Part shown: positions 1 through 11,047 of the stretch, piece after piece
Layout of the letters: every line of letters begins with the position of its first letter
Numbering within the stretch: the first letter of the stretch is position 1
From: Phaseolus vulgaris
Taxonomy: Eukaryota; Streptophyta; Magnoliopsida; Fabales; Fabaceae
DNA length: 64,000 nucleotides
Direction: 5' to 3'
Assembly: GCF_000499845.2 (NCBI RefSeq)
Contig: NC_023758.2
Span: 17,622,088-17,686,087 of the forward strand
Notes under the pieces: generated by a model
What the model was told of the DNA's origin: nothing
Databases searched by the model: none
Seen by the model: only the letters and a program-made list of their open reading frames with translations
Position numbers and translations under genes: made by a program

Positions 1-548
1 ACCTTAGGCTGCCAGCTTCTATCAAGGCATTTCAGCACCTTTATGTTGAGCTCTTCCTTGTCAAAGACTTTACCAAGTCCAGTGAGGTGATTTACAATAT
101 GTGTAAATTGTTTCTGCATATTTGCAATACTCTCTTCTGATTGCATTCCGAACAGTTCGTATTCCTGAATGAGTGAATGCTTCCTTGCTCGTTTCACATC
201 ATCTGTCCCTTCATGAGTTACCTCTAGTACCTCCCACATCTCCTTAGCTGACTTACATTGAGAAACTCTAAAGAATTCATCCATATTCAATGTAGATGTG
301 ATGATGTTCTTGGCTAGAAAGTCATATTGAGCCTTCTTCCTTTCGCTTTCACTCCATTCAAACCAAGGATTCTTTACTGTTTCTTCTTTGACAACCTGCA
401 TAGGTATAAAAGGTCCACTGACCACTGCATCCCAAATACACATATCAATAGACTCCATAAAAATTTTCATCCTAATTTTCCAGAAAGCATAGTTAACACC
501 ACCAAACATAGGAGGTCTATTAATAGACGCACCTTAAGCAAAAGGCAT
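1..548 (-). pseudogene. copia-type gag (UBN2-like) of element A, truncated by window edge
   Basis: The minus strand from the ATG at 548 reads MPFA, then an in-frame TAA, then a continuous frame (INRPPMFGGVNYAFWKIRM ... CIWDAVV ... KEMWEVLEVTHEGTDDVKRAR) to the window edge. This is the plant copia gag / UBN2 type, the capsid precursor of the retrotransposon particle. Apart from the nonsense codon at position 5 no further stop is seen over about 175 codons, so decay is recent or the stop is a single C-to-T type change. It lies directly downstream, in minus sense, of the primer binding site at 596-608 and the LTR at 611-2066, as expected for the 5' end of a copia element. The zinc knuckle and pol would lie outside the window. 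Confidence 0.85.
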
Positions 549-595
549 TTTAAACTAAGACATCATGCATACACTTGAGCAAAATACAAGCCCTA

Positions 596-608
596 GCTCT
601 TGATACCA
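596..608 (-). other. primer binding site of element A
   Basis: Minus-strand TGGTATCAAGAGC resembles the initiator-Met tRNA 3' end complement (TGGTATCAGAGC) used by copia elements. It is separated by 2 bp from the LTR at 611 and sets the element's orientation as minus. Confidence 0.8.
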
Positions 609-610
609 AT

Positions 611-2066
611 TGTTAGAGTTAAGCAGTGTCTAAGTTCAAGAGGGGAGGGGTGAATTGAGCTTATCAAATTTTTCGCAAAAGAAACTGATTTACAGTGTAA
701 CAGAAGTGAAAAGAACATATTGATTTTAAATGAAACAGATTGTTTTTACAAATGACTTTAGCACAAACTAAACTTGATCAACAAGGTTTAGATCAACTAG
801 CAGGAATAGCAAAAACAAATTGATTAACTTTTACAGCTTATAAAGATGCAGATTGTATCACAAGATTAATCAATTTTACTTAACACAAAACATCTATAGG
901 AATGAGCAAATGTTACAGTTCAGTCAAAGAAAACAATTCACACTTTAGCCATATTACAGATTCACACAGCAGCTTGATTTATGTTTAGAAGATTGATTAA
1001 CAAGCTAAAATAGCATATTTAATCAGTTCCAGAGTTAACAGATTTAGATTCAAAAAAACAGATTCCTTTCTTAACAGATTATGTGAAAACTCAAAAATAA
1101 GTGCAGGGATGAGAAGAGAAACACAAGAGAATTTTTATACTGGTTCACTCATCAAGAGCTATGTCCAGTTCACCTTACTCCAAGGTGGAATTCACTAAAA
1201 CAGATACAATCAATTACAGCATACACAACAATTCTTGAACCCTTCAAGAACTTCAACAAACAAGGCTGAAAAACACTATTCCAGCACACCTTGCACTCCA
1301 AGAAACCCTATCAAAGAGTGACTCACACTTACACCTATTACAAGAACGAATAAGGGAAAGATTACACCTGAAATTTTGTTGCAAGAACATAAACCAGTTG
1401 TTCTATTTGCTCCAAGACAATACCAACACCTTCATCCAACACAAGGTTCTTTAAGAACAAGCACACATCTATTTTCTATTGAAAACCTTTGCAAAACCTT
1501 TTCAATTCTCTTTCTCAGACAAGAAATGTTTTATCTCTGTTAAAACTGTGATTACTCAGCGTCCCTTCATGTGAGAAAAGCATTTTATTTTATAGAGAAC
1601 AGTTCTTAACCACTTTTCAAAAAACAGTTTCAGAGCAGTTATAAGAACAAGATATTGATTCTAAAAACAACAGGTTAAATGTTAACAAAACTGCCAGCTC
1701 AACTTAACTGAAATAACAGACTGAGCTTTACCTTTGGTGCACTAACAGAATTTCGAAAAGCCTTTTAACAGAGCAAAAATAAACCAATTGTTTCTCAAGT
1801 AAACAGATTTATTTTTTTACTGAATCAAACCTTTTAAGAAAACTTTAAAAAAAATTTCCAAAACCATTTAACCTCATTATGTGTTTGATCTTACTACCTT
1901 GATTTGGCATCTAGGATGGGTCATGAAGCGAAAGGCAACCTTGAATACACACAAACCTAACGAACAAGATCATCTAAGACACATTGCAACCTTCAAAGCA
2001 AACTAGCTAAAAACTACATCAAACACACTAAGGCAAGGTAGAGATGAGCTTCATCCATCTTCAACA
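611..2066 (-). mobile_element. 5' LTR of copia element A
   Basis: This 1456-bp repeat begins TGTTAGAG and ends TTCAACA (TG...CA), immediately beside the PBS. A diverged second copy lies at 37135-38583 with the same start, the same internal landmarks (TTCAAGAGGGG, TTGGTTCACTC-like, CCAAGGTGGA) and the same end, which fixes both boundaries. It abuts the gag remnant of another copia element at 2067, so element A appears to have inserted there. The neighbouring 2067-2071 (CCTGC) should be one copy of its target duplication; the other lies outside the window. Confidence 0.85.
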
Positions 2067-2433
2067 CCTGCCACGAGACCACCATGTTATTGCACCGATT
2101 CCATGTTGAGAAGGTGGAATCTGTCTTTGTTGGTTGTGTAGCGGTTCCATCTACGAACTCGAGTTTATTCTTGGCGCTTAATGCCGTGAGCATCGATCAA
2201 CTCCATGAATGATAATTTTCAAAGTCCAACATCGGTGAGGAAAAAAGGAGTAGTTGGATTCTTGTTTAGATGGAGGTACAGATAATTTGGAGTTGATTCC
2301 TCTTCTTCCTTCTTCATGCTGAAAACTGTCCAGAAAAAATAAAGGAGTAAAAAGGGAAAAAAAGTGTTGAAGATGGTTGTTACCCCTTCAAGACATGTGT
2401 TTGATGAAGCCATTTGTGTAAATTTCATTTTAT
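2067..2433 (-). pseudogene. copia-type gag N-terminus of element B (Retrotran_gag_3-like), broken
   Basis: In minus sense the segment encodes NYLYLHLNKNPTTPFFLTD, then after a frameshift NYHSWS-stop-SMLTALSAKNKLEF and TFSTWNRCNNMVVSW. This is the canonical N-terminus of copia gag_3 proteins (YxLHxxDNP...NYxSWSRxMxxAL...W.R.N.MV.SW). The frameshift near 2225, one internal stop and the junction with the LTR at 2067 show it is dead. It belongs to a different family from element A. Its 5' sequences probably continue to the PBS at 4711-4722, interrupted by the solo LTR at 2481-3629. Confidence 0.75.
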
Positions 2434-2480
2434 TTACATTTGCTTTAAGAATGTCTTAGGTTTAGTTTAGAGGTTGTTTA

Positions 2481-3629
2481 TGTTAGAATGGATGGCTTTA
2501 AACTAGAGGGGGGGTAAATTGTTTAAAGAGAATTTTCGTAAACTTTTAAAACAAGAATGAATTTATCTCAGGAAACTATTGATAAGAAATTCAGTTTACC
2601 AAAAACAACAAACAAAATCAGCACAACCAGAAAAACAATCGGTTGTTTCACAGAAACAATCGGTTGTTTATACCAGCAAACAACAAATAAAACTGAATTT
2701 AAAGAGTTAGAGAAAGAGATATTGTACACAGTTGTTTATACTGGTTCACTCCAAACCTAGAGCTACATCCAGTCTTCTCAGAAACCCTGAGGAAATCCAC
2801 TAAGCAATCACACCTTGATCACTTACACACCAACCAAGAGAATGACCTTGAACACCTCAAGAAACACACTCTCCTTGGTCAACACACCTACACCAAGATT
2901 GCTGATCTTGATCCCCTCAAGAACACACAACCAATCTTAGCAAACACAGAAACGAAACTTGTTTCACAGAGTACAAGGATTACACTTGTTACACAAGATA
3001 ATCTGAAATCAATACAAGCAAAATCCTATTCCACAACTTTGATCAATCACACACTCTTAGCAATCTCAGCTCTTTGAAAAACTCAAAAACTCTTAGCAAA
3101 AACTTGTCAAAGATTTATTGTCAAATCTGTTTTTCTGAATTTATTCAAAGATGTAGTTTGTTATCAAATCTTAACAAACTCTTAAATTGCATTAAAAGAT
3201 TGGTCAAAGCATTTAATGACTGGAGCGTAAGCAGTTAAAACATTTAATGCTCAGTCAAAGATAAAACAGTTTTTCTGTTATGGTCCCGAAACAAACAATC
3301 GGTTGTTTCCTCGAATCAATCGGTTGTTTTGGTTCTTAACAGTTCAACCATTTTAAAAAAAGTTTTCAATCTTTTTCTCAAAACACCTAAGTATAAACAA
3401 TCGGTTGTTTCGACAAAACAATCGGTTGTTTTAACTTAGTTTGAAAACATTTTACTTTCACAAAGATTGAGAATGCCTATGCTTTAAATTTAATCAAAGG
3501 GTGGATTACAACACTCAAACTACCCCAGAACTAAGCTAAACCAGCACAGCAACATCAAGCACAGCAGAGGCTTCAACATCCTTCAAAGGGTTTGGATTCT
3601 TCAAGGCTTGAACACCACTTGGTTCAACA
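2481..3629 (-). mobile_element. solo LTR with 5-bp target duplication GTTTA
   Basis: The block begins TGTTAGAATGG, ends GGTTCAACA, and is flanked by GTTTA at 2476-2480 and again at 3630-3634. The start resembles the element A LTR (TGTTAG...AGAGGGG..TGAATTG), so it is a relative read in minus sense. No coding sequence or PBS is attached, so it is a solo LTR left by recombination. It carries three pairs of a 16-nt dyad (see the separate entry). Confidence 0.85.
2633..3431. repeat. three pairs of dyad AAACAATCGGTTGTTT spaced 21 bp
   Basis: The 16-nt near-palindrome lies at 2633-2648 and 2654-2669, at 3293-3308 and 3314-3329 (second copy with one mismatch), and at 3395-3410 and 3416-3431. In each pair the start-to-start distance is exactly 21 bp, about two helical turns. 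The core CGGTTG fits the plant MYB consensus CNGTTR. All six copies lie in the solo LTR, two pairs of them near its minus-sense U3 end. Confidence 0.85.
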
Positions 3630-3634
3630 GTTTA

Positions 3635-4710
3635 GAGTAGGCTTTTTGCTAGGTAACTCAGCTCTTAACCCCTGACCATGTGATAAGAGCAAGCACAAGT
3701 TTTCTGAAACTGTTTTTCACATGTTTTGCAAAAACACCCTTACTGCATAAAAAATAAATCTGTTCTTTTCTAAATGAATAGATTCTTTTTCTTAAACTGA
3801 TGCATTGATTAAGTCTTTTTGAAAATCAGGTTTTATGCATCATGTATTTTGACTAAGTCTTCATTCCATCAAAACGACTGTGTTTCAATAGTCAAGTTTT
3901 TTCTGTTATCGTTTTGAAAATAAATTTGTTCATGTGTAAATGAATGGATTCTTTTTAGTCTGGTGCCATGTTTCTTAAAAGGCTTTTTTCGTTTTATCCT
4001 TGCACCATGGTGTTTGACTAAGTCTCCTTCGCATAACAAATTCTCTAACTACTTTTGAAAATAAATTTGTTCATTTTATTTTCAATCTATTCTTTTTTAT
4101 AACAACTTTAACTGTTTTTTGAAAATCTGTTATAAGTTGTTTTTCTATAAAAAGAAAGCTTGTTCCTGTGTTTAAAGATGGATCATACAAGAAAACAAGT
4201 TTTACAACAGAGAATTAAGGATTTACAGAGAATTAGCATGTGTTCTTGAAAGATTTTACAAATCAAAAGTTTGATTTTGTTAAGAAGATATATGAACTGT
4301 TAATTACAACTGGAATTTTTTGATTGTGATAGGTTACCCAATTGATTGTCAAGCTAATAATTGAACCTTTATCACTTGCTTAAAAAATTGGAGGTCACTG
4401 ATTCTGTTTTACATAATATCCTCTTAAAATCAGTGTGTGTATAGCTTGCAAATCAATCTGCATAATTTCAAGAATTACTTGACTGGTATAAACGCTTTAA
4501 TACATAAACAGTGTAAAAATTAAATATGTTCATTACTAAATAAATCAATTTATTTTCTGTGTACTGTGATAAAACTTGAATCTGCACAAAAGTTTTAAAA
4601 GGTCAATTAACCCACCCACTCCCCCCCCCCCCCCCTCTCTTCAACTGAACGGCGAAACAGAATCAAGAAGAGATCAGAAAAGAAGCGCAACAAAGTTCTT
4701 CAAAGGAAGA
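3635..4710. repeat. unassigned repeat-rich sequence inside copia stack, with C15 tract
   Basis: No gene is seen. The stretch contains a degenerate direct repeat near 3745, 3916 and 4051 (units opening AAAATAAATxTGTTC and ending GACTAAGTCT), roughly 135-170 bp apart, and a run of 15 C at 4621-4635. It may be the leader of element B or part of another LTR of the same family. Confidence 0.5.
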
Positions 4711-5228
4711 GCTCTGATACCACCATAAAAGTAATTACTTAATAAGGAAGAGTGTGCTAAACCAAGAATCCTAATATTGAGTGTTTGAAATCAAGCCACC
4801 GTGAGTACAAAGAGGTTTTGGAAGACGGGAAGAAGAAACTTCCAAAGAGAGAAAAGATGAGTAAAAAGAATTTTATTAATCAGAAAATGAAGGTACACTA
4901 GTAAACATTTACAAAGAGCAAAAATTTCTATGCAATAGTAAAAACCCAAAACAAAAAAAAAAGCCCAAAACAGAAAACAGAGAAACACTAATAGAATTAG
5001 AAATACAACAACAAAATTAAATTTTAACAGTTATGTACATTGATTGAGTAGCACTGTTACTTTGAGTAGTCAATTCTTTTGAGGGTTCTTTTATATACAT
5101 CAGATATTCACAACATGTTTTTGTTGAGTCAGAGCATGGAAATCTACTTGAATGTCTAAATTACTGAGTGCTAGCATCACAAAAATGTGTGTTGCTAATA
5201 TTTCTTATGTCTAAGTTCACAGCCAACA
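4711..5228 (-). mobile_element. probable PBS and 5' LTR of copia element B
   Basis: Minus-strand TGGTATCAGAGC at 4711-4722 is a perfect copia primer binding site. The next roughly 500 bp could be the LTR: in minus sense it would open TGTTGGCTGTG near 5228 and hold a TATATAAAAG-like box near 5090-5100. The PBS-proximal end does not show a clear CA, and no second copy is in the window, so the boundaries are tentative. It ends about 200 bp from the stop codon of SULTR-A. Confidence 0.45.
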
Positions 5229-5426
5229 GTTTGTCACCACTTCAAGTCACCCCTTCAAGGATTGCTTGTGAATTTGAAGAAAATCTAGGAGACACGGTTT
5301 CAATTTCAGTGGAACCAACTTTTCTAAACTAGTTGCATTAGTTAGTCCATACCAACTCTATTCACTCTGCCACTGCCCTACTGCTGCTTCTTTTTTAAAC
5401 TTTTTTTCTGCTATCTTTATTACAAA

Positions 5427-8400
5427 TCAGTACTCAGTCACAATTGCCTGTGCCTCCTCTTCTTCCATGGTTGGTGTTTTGGTCTTCATTGCTGATGAAA
5501 GGGAAGCTACAGCCTCTCCAACTGTTAAGAAAAGGTATTCTGCTCCAATGAAATCATGACCATCATCTGATTTTTTCAGCTTATCTATGACCTCAGCTAG
5601 AGGATTCACCAACACAATCTGTCACAATTCATTCAATTTAGTGACAGTTGAGATTTAATTCTTAGTTGTCAAGTTGTGTAATGATCAAGTTTGTCAGAGT
5701 TTAGCATACTTACCGCCACACCCTTTATTGTCAATAAGTTTTTCAAGTCCTTGAAAAGTGAGACTCCACTTGTGTCTATGGTACTCACAGCTGCAAATCC
5801 CAAAGATCATATCATTGATGTAAATCATTTATTACTGAATGTGTATCCCATTTTGCATATAAAGAATCATAATTAACTCATTTAGTTACCTGACATGTCA
5901 AGAACCAGAAATTGAAGGCAGACGTTTTCCTTTATCGTAGCTTCTTCTTCTACCCACCGATATATTCTGAAGAATAAATGTAAATGGTTAAATAACAGTG
6001 AGATAAATAACCAATGCAAATAGAAAAGTTTCAAAAAGCCTATAAAATCTGTAAATATGAAGTCAACCTCTCGTTGAGATATGTGATGTTTGCAAAGTTG
6101 ATGGGAGCCTCTATACTTAAAATAAGAAAACCAGGTACTCTTATAGCTTCCTTATAATGATGAATATTTCTGTATATGTTTGTTGCTGGTATGTTCCCCA
6201 ACATTACTGTTTTAGGCCTTGTAATTTGCAGCAGTACCCTTAAAACTGATAACGCGACCTGATCAACAAGATCGTATTTCTGTTGTCAATCACCATGATT
6301 AATCAAAGAGCTGTTAGAATGTTAAATCAAGAAATAAGAGCTCGTAATATTTTTCCCCAACTTGCAAAGAAGGGTCCCAAAAGTTTCCACAGATCACATA
6401 ATGATTGATCTGGAGTTTCTCATCGCATTGTTTAAATTCTAAAATGCAGAAATGTGATTCATGCAAAACTAAAACGGGTCTTAGTAGCCATTATACACTC
6501 TTCACTGTTGATTGAAATTCATTGAGTATCATGAAATTAGAAAAACAACAGGGAGTGAGACTCACTTGAGTTGCGAATCTGAATAAATTTTAGTGAATAA
6601 CAAATATATTTGACATCGTTAGCATTTTTAGCATAGACAAGTGTCAAGAAAATTAAAAATTAAGAACATTCAACATAATGGCAATTCCAAAACTAATATG
6701 ATTGATAAGTAAGCTTTGCAAGAAAAATTGCAGAAACAATGATCTTACTGCAAGAGCTAGGCCGAGCTGGACTGAGATAAAAATGACACCAAAGAATGCA
6801 GTCAACATGACAACGAAATCGAATTTGTCTATCTTCCAAATGAGATAAGCAGAAGGAATATCAATGAGGCCAATTACTGCTGCTATTATGATTGCACCCA
6901 ATATAACATTTGGTGTGTATTGAAACAATGGCATGAGAAACAGTAGTGTCACCAAGACTGTCACAGACATTACTACGTTCGACATTGCTGTTCTAGCACC
7001 TGCGTTGTGATTGATAGCTGAGCGAGAGAATGATCCTGAAGTTCATAGTTTAAACGGGTTAATAATATCTTTGATTTTGACACCTTCATACATGAGCTTC
7101 ACTAATTTACAAGGCTTTTTAGGCCACGGACTTCCAACCTGTTGTAACATAGCAGGATGTTGTGGAGCCAACCACGTTCATGAATCCGATTGCCATCATT
7201 TCCTTATTTCCATCCACTTTGTAGTTTCTTATGGTAGCAAATGTTCTTCCCACTGCAATTCCTTCCTGTTTCAAAATACCAAGGCTCAACTACTGTTGAT
7301 ACTACCAACCAAGTTCCAAGTAGAAGAAAAAACGTGATCTATGCTCAGTTTAGTTCTATAAATAGGAGAATGGTATACACACAGTAACTTGTACAGTGAA
7401 TTTTGACAACTAAGAAAGAAATGAGATGTGAAAAATGATATTATAGAAAGAGATAAATACATAAACGATGTTTTATACTGTTAGTGAGAAATGTTTTGTA
7501 TGAATAGCACATGTGAAATAATAAATGTTTGTGAGAAGGATGAAACTTACTGTGAGGGATAAAATGCCAGTAATAAGGCCAGTTTTGATGGCTAGAACCA
7601 GATGATCTCCGTGAAAGAGTAGCTTATCTGCTGAAGGAGGATTTATTCCTCTGGGCAATTTTCCAATCTAGCAACCACACCAACAAGTACCAGTACATTT
7701 GGTTTAGAGTGACATTAACAAGTATTAAGAATAAGGAAATTTTAAATCTAATTCAAATTTACAAAATCGTAAATTTGTTAAGTGTGAAGTCAGGACCAAT
7801 TGGGTTGGTCTTACTAGACACCTATTTTAGTAAATAAGCTTAATTATTGTGTCTCCCCTATAATCTCTATTTAAGAGATCTTTGTGTTTGTAATAAAATT
7901 ATAACAAACAAAAACGTTGCTTGGCGTGCATTTTTTTCATCAAAATTTACATTCACTTATCTACTATATTTTTATTTTTATGTCTATCTTAAACTATAAG
8001 AAGCTCTTAAAATTGAGTGACATTGATTATAGAAGCCTTGGGATGGAGAGACTTACCACACTGATGCCATGACGTTGAGCCTTTATTGCAAAAGCCAGGG
8101 CAGTAGAAATGATGACAGACAAAAGAGGAGCACCAGCTGAGACCCAGAATAACTGTGGTTTCTTTATGCTCTACACAAGTTTAGTTCGGTACAACTTACT
8201 CAGTACCCTTAACCTATTTGGAAAAACCTTTTCATAAAAGAAAACAAATTCTGAAACAAAAATAAAATCATTTTTTCAAAAGGTAAAATTAAATTTTAAA
8301 TAAAATAATTAATAAGAAATGATCCTTTCACAAATTAATCAAATTTCAATTTATATAAAAAAATTATTTACTTTTTGTTTCTTTTATCTAAAAGTATTTC

Positions 8401-11047
8401 TATGCATATGAAATTTGTGTCTTGTCAACTTCAAAATAGCATTAAAACAAATCAAACATAACATTAATGTTGAAAGTATATAATTTATTTTAATACCAAA
8501 TAATAATAATACTAAATAAATTATAATTACATGAATATCAAATTTAAATATAAATTTAAAATATTTTAATACTTTAAAATACTCTATATACGTATCAATT
8601 TTTTTTATTTTATTTCAGGACAAGTCACATAAATTTTAGAAAAATAATAGATAGACACCAAAATGATAAATAACATGTGAAGAGGAAAACAAATAAAAAA
8701 TATAAGCAATATAATCTGATAGAAAAAGATAAATTTAAAGAATAATACTAATAAATATTAATTAAATGTTAAAAAATAATACATATTTGTCGTTATTTTA
8801 AATTTTAATATATAGTATTGATTGTTATTTAAATTTATTAGAGTCAGTCCTAGAAATTTCTAGCAAGTAATGTATTTGATATTATAATTATACTTGTACA
8901 CTATGTGACCATTAGGAAATTAAAATAGTTGAATCACTTTGACTACGGTCTTAGCCACTCTTCTTTAAAGAAAATAAAGAATATTTAAGTCAAGAGAGAA
9001 TTTCACTTTTTTACGAGATTCGTTTTTTTATAAAAAAAAAATGTAGATAATAAAAATACAAACAAGTAGGGACAACTAATGGACCACTGTGATAACTGGT
9101 GTATTATTTCTTAATTTTTTTAATATATATAATATAATATAAAAACAAACATAACATTTTAAATATTTTCTAACCCTTAATTAATTAATACTTATAATGA
9201 GATGAATATAGAAATTTGCTACTTTTAAATATTAGATTACTTAATATAATCAATATTTGAATTACAATCTTATTATATATATTTATATCATTTAAACAAC
9301 ACAATATAAAAAATATAGTCATTTAAATTATCTTTTTTTATTTTAATATTTACTTATATATATAGTAAGTATGTGCATTTTGTAATTTATAATGATTTCG
9401 ACTGAGAAAATAAAGAAATGATAGAAAATGAAAATAAAAAAATGTTAAATTTAAATGTGTTGTTCATGTGAATTTTAATGTTCCGTCTTACTCCAAATCC
9501 AATTTAATTGTTCTATACTAACATTTATTCTTAGTCCAATCCAAATTTTATTTGATAGTTGAATTATATTTTTTAATTTGAAATATAACTTGATTGAGAA
9601 AATAAAGAAACTAAAAATGTGAATACAAAAGAATGTTTAATATTTAGACTTGGTTCGCATCTCATTTAATATTTTAATTATGTTGTATATTAAATTTCTC
9701 ATGTAATCTAAGAAATATTATTGAATAATTTTTGTGTAGTGATAAATTATTAAAGTTAAATTGGTATGAGCTTTTAGTTATATAGTTAAAAGAGTAAGAA
9801 AACATACCACTTGTCTTGCACCCAGCAGTAATACCAAGAAGCAAATCCCCATAACTATGGTTTGCCACGACCACTGCAAAAAAAAAGTAACATAAAATTT
9901 AAATTCAGAGTAATAAAGTATAGTGAGATGAAGAAGGAAGGGAGCAAAAAATTTAGGATGAACCTCATCTGTATTATGAAAAACAGAACTCAAAACAGGA
10001 ATGAGGGCCATCTTTTTGGTGAAGTGTGTGATTCCGAGAAGACCTTTCAGCTGTTGCAGAGCTACAATTACAGCTGATCCAGCCATGAACCCAAGAAGAA
10101 TCGCCTTTGATAGAAAATCAATGATAAATCCAAGCCTGCAATCATTTCACACCTTTCCTCTAGCTGTCATTTTTTCAGACCAATCTATTTCTTTAATTTT
10201 AATAATTCATCTCAATGTTTTGAGTTTGAGTTCTTATAAAGGTGAAAAAGAAAGTGCAGAGAAGGAAATGATGACCTTAGAACTCCAAGGGCTGCTTGAA
10301 AGATCCCAGCAAAAAATGTTGAAGTTAAGGCTAATTGAAGAAAGAGATCAGGTTGTGCAGTGGGAGAAACTTCCTCTGTGATCATGGATCCCAGCACTAG
10401 GGAAGCAATAGAAACGGGTCCTACTGCAAGATCCATTGAGCTTCCAAGAACAACATACACAAGGGGGGGAACAAAACTAGAGTCTGAAATATGCACCAAA
10501 AGCACTAATGAGCAAGGGTTTCTGATTTGTGAACTGAAATAAATAAGCATAGGCCACAGTGCAGGCAAAATCAACACACTCACAGAGTCCCAGAATTGCA
10601 GGAAGATTTGCAAGCTTAGCATAACTGATTCCCTGGATGACAATGCATTAATAATTTATCTTGGGTATGAAAAAAACTGAACTTGATGCAAGTTGATGAA
10701 AACAAATCATGGGGATGGGTAACCTGAGGGATGGCCAAACTTGCAATGGTGAGACCAGAAATAAGGTCAGATTTAAAGAGTTTGAAGCTGTAAGTAGGAG
10801 CCCATTGAAGCAAAGGGAAGACATATTGAGCTCCAAGGATTAGTTTTCTGTGAAGTGGTTGACCCTTAAATTGGCGAAGAGGATCATCAGGGAAAAGGAT
10901 TTCTTTGATCTTGGTGATGAACTTCTCAAGACTGCTCTTGTAGGGTGGTGGAACAACTTGGTGTAAGTTCGTGGAATCCGATGAGGTTCCTTCCTCCATC
11001 GATACCTCCACGAATTCCATCTGCATGCGGCTATTTCTACGTTCCAT
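5427..11047 (-). CDS. SULTR3;3: sulfate transporter 3;3-like (SULTR-A), 13 exons, 666 aa
   Basis: This is a plant SLC26/SulP proton-coupled sulfate transporter of group 3. Exons (minus): 10724-11047, 10584-10632, 10276-10483, 9964-10135, 9808-9873, 8057-8170, 7551-7667, 7139-7265, 6749-7035, 6068-6258, 5890-5966, 5714-5790, 5427-5618. All introns are GT-AG, and the joined length of 2001 nt is in frame to TGA. The N-terminus carries the group 3 block FPDDPLRQFKGQP. A multi-span membrane domain follows (about residues 110-480), then a C-terminal STAS domain (about 525-650) with the conserved IDTSG loop. Compared with SULTR-B at 49021-55593, intron sites are equivalent and long stretches match (ITRPKTVMLG, EAPINFANITYLNER). 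Oddity: the usual GSSRDLAVGP signature reads GSSMDLAVGP (Met141, codon 10434-10436). The first ATG is used; internal Met8, 10 or 17 are possible. Arabidopsis group 3 members act at the plastid envelope; location here is inferred. Confidence 0.93.
7776..7942 (+). mobile_element. short solo LTR in intron 6 of SULTR-A, TSD AAATT
   Basis: The 167-bp block begins TGTTAAGTGTGAAGTC and ends TTTCATCA. It is flanked by AAATT at 7771-7775 and 7943-7947. It shares GACCAATTGGGTTGG, AGCTTAATTATTGTGTC, CTCTATTTAAGAGAT and the GCGTGCATTTTTTTCATCA-type end with the LTRs of the element at 57261-59806, but it lacks their duplicated first 101 bp and part of the middle. It lies in the antisense direction to the gene and accounts for most of the extra length of this intron (389 bp against 101 bp in SULTR-B). 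Confidence 0.88.
8171..9807 (-). other. large A/T-rich intron 5 of SULTR-A
   Basis: This is 1637 bp of very A/T-rich sequence without recognisable coding or mobile features. The same intron is the largest in SULTR-B (51225-54286, 3062 bp), so a long intron 5 predates the duplication or grew in both copies. Confidence 0.85.

Noticed and set aside
2633..3431. Paired repeats as a CRISPR-like array
   Set aside because: Plant nuclear DNA, unequal distances between pairs, palindromic units within an LTR bounded by a target duplication.
4791..4988. Hydrophobic minus-strand open frame (65 codons)
   Set aside because: It lies in the A-rich putative LTR of element B; the hydrophobic run is a translation of poly-A complement, with no homology.
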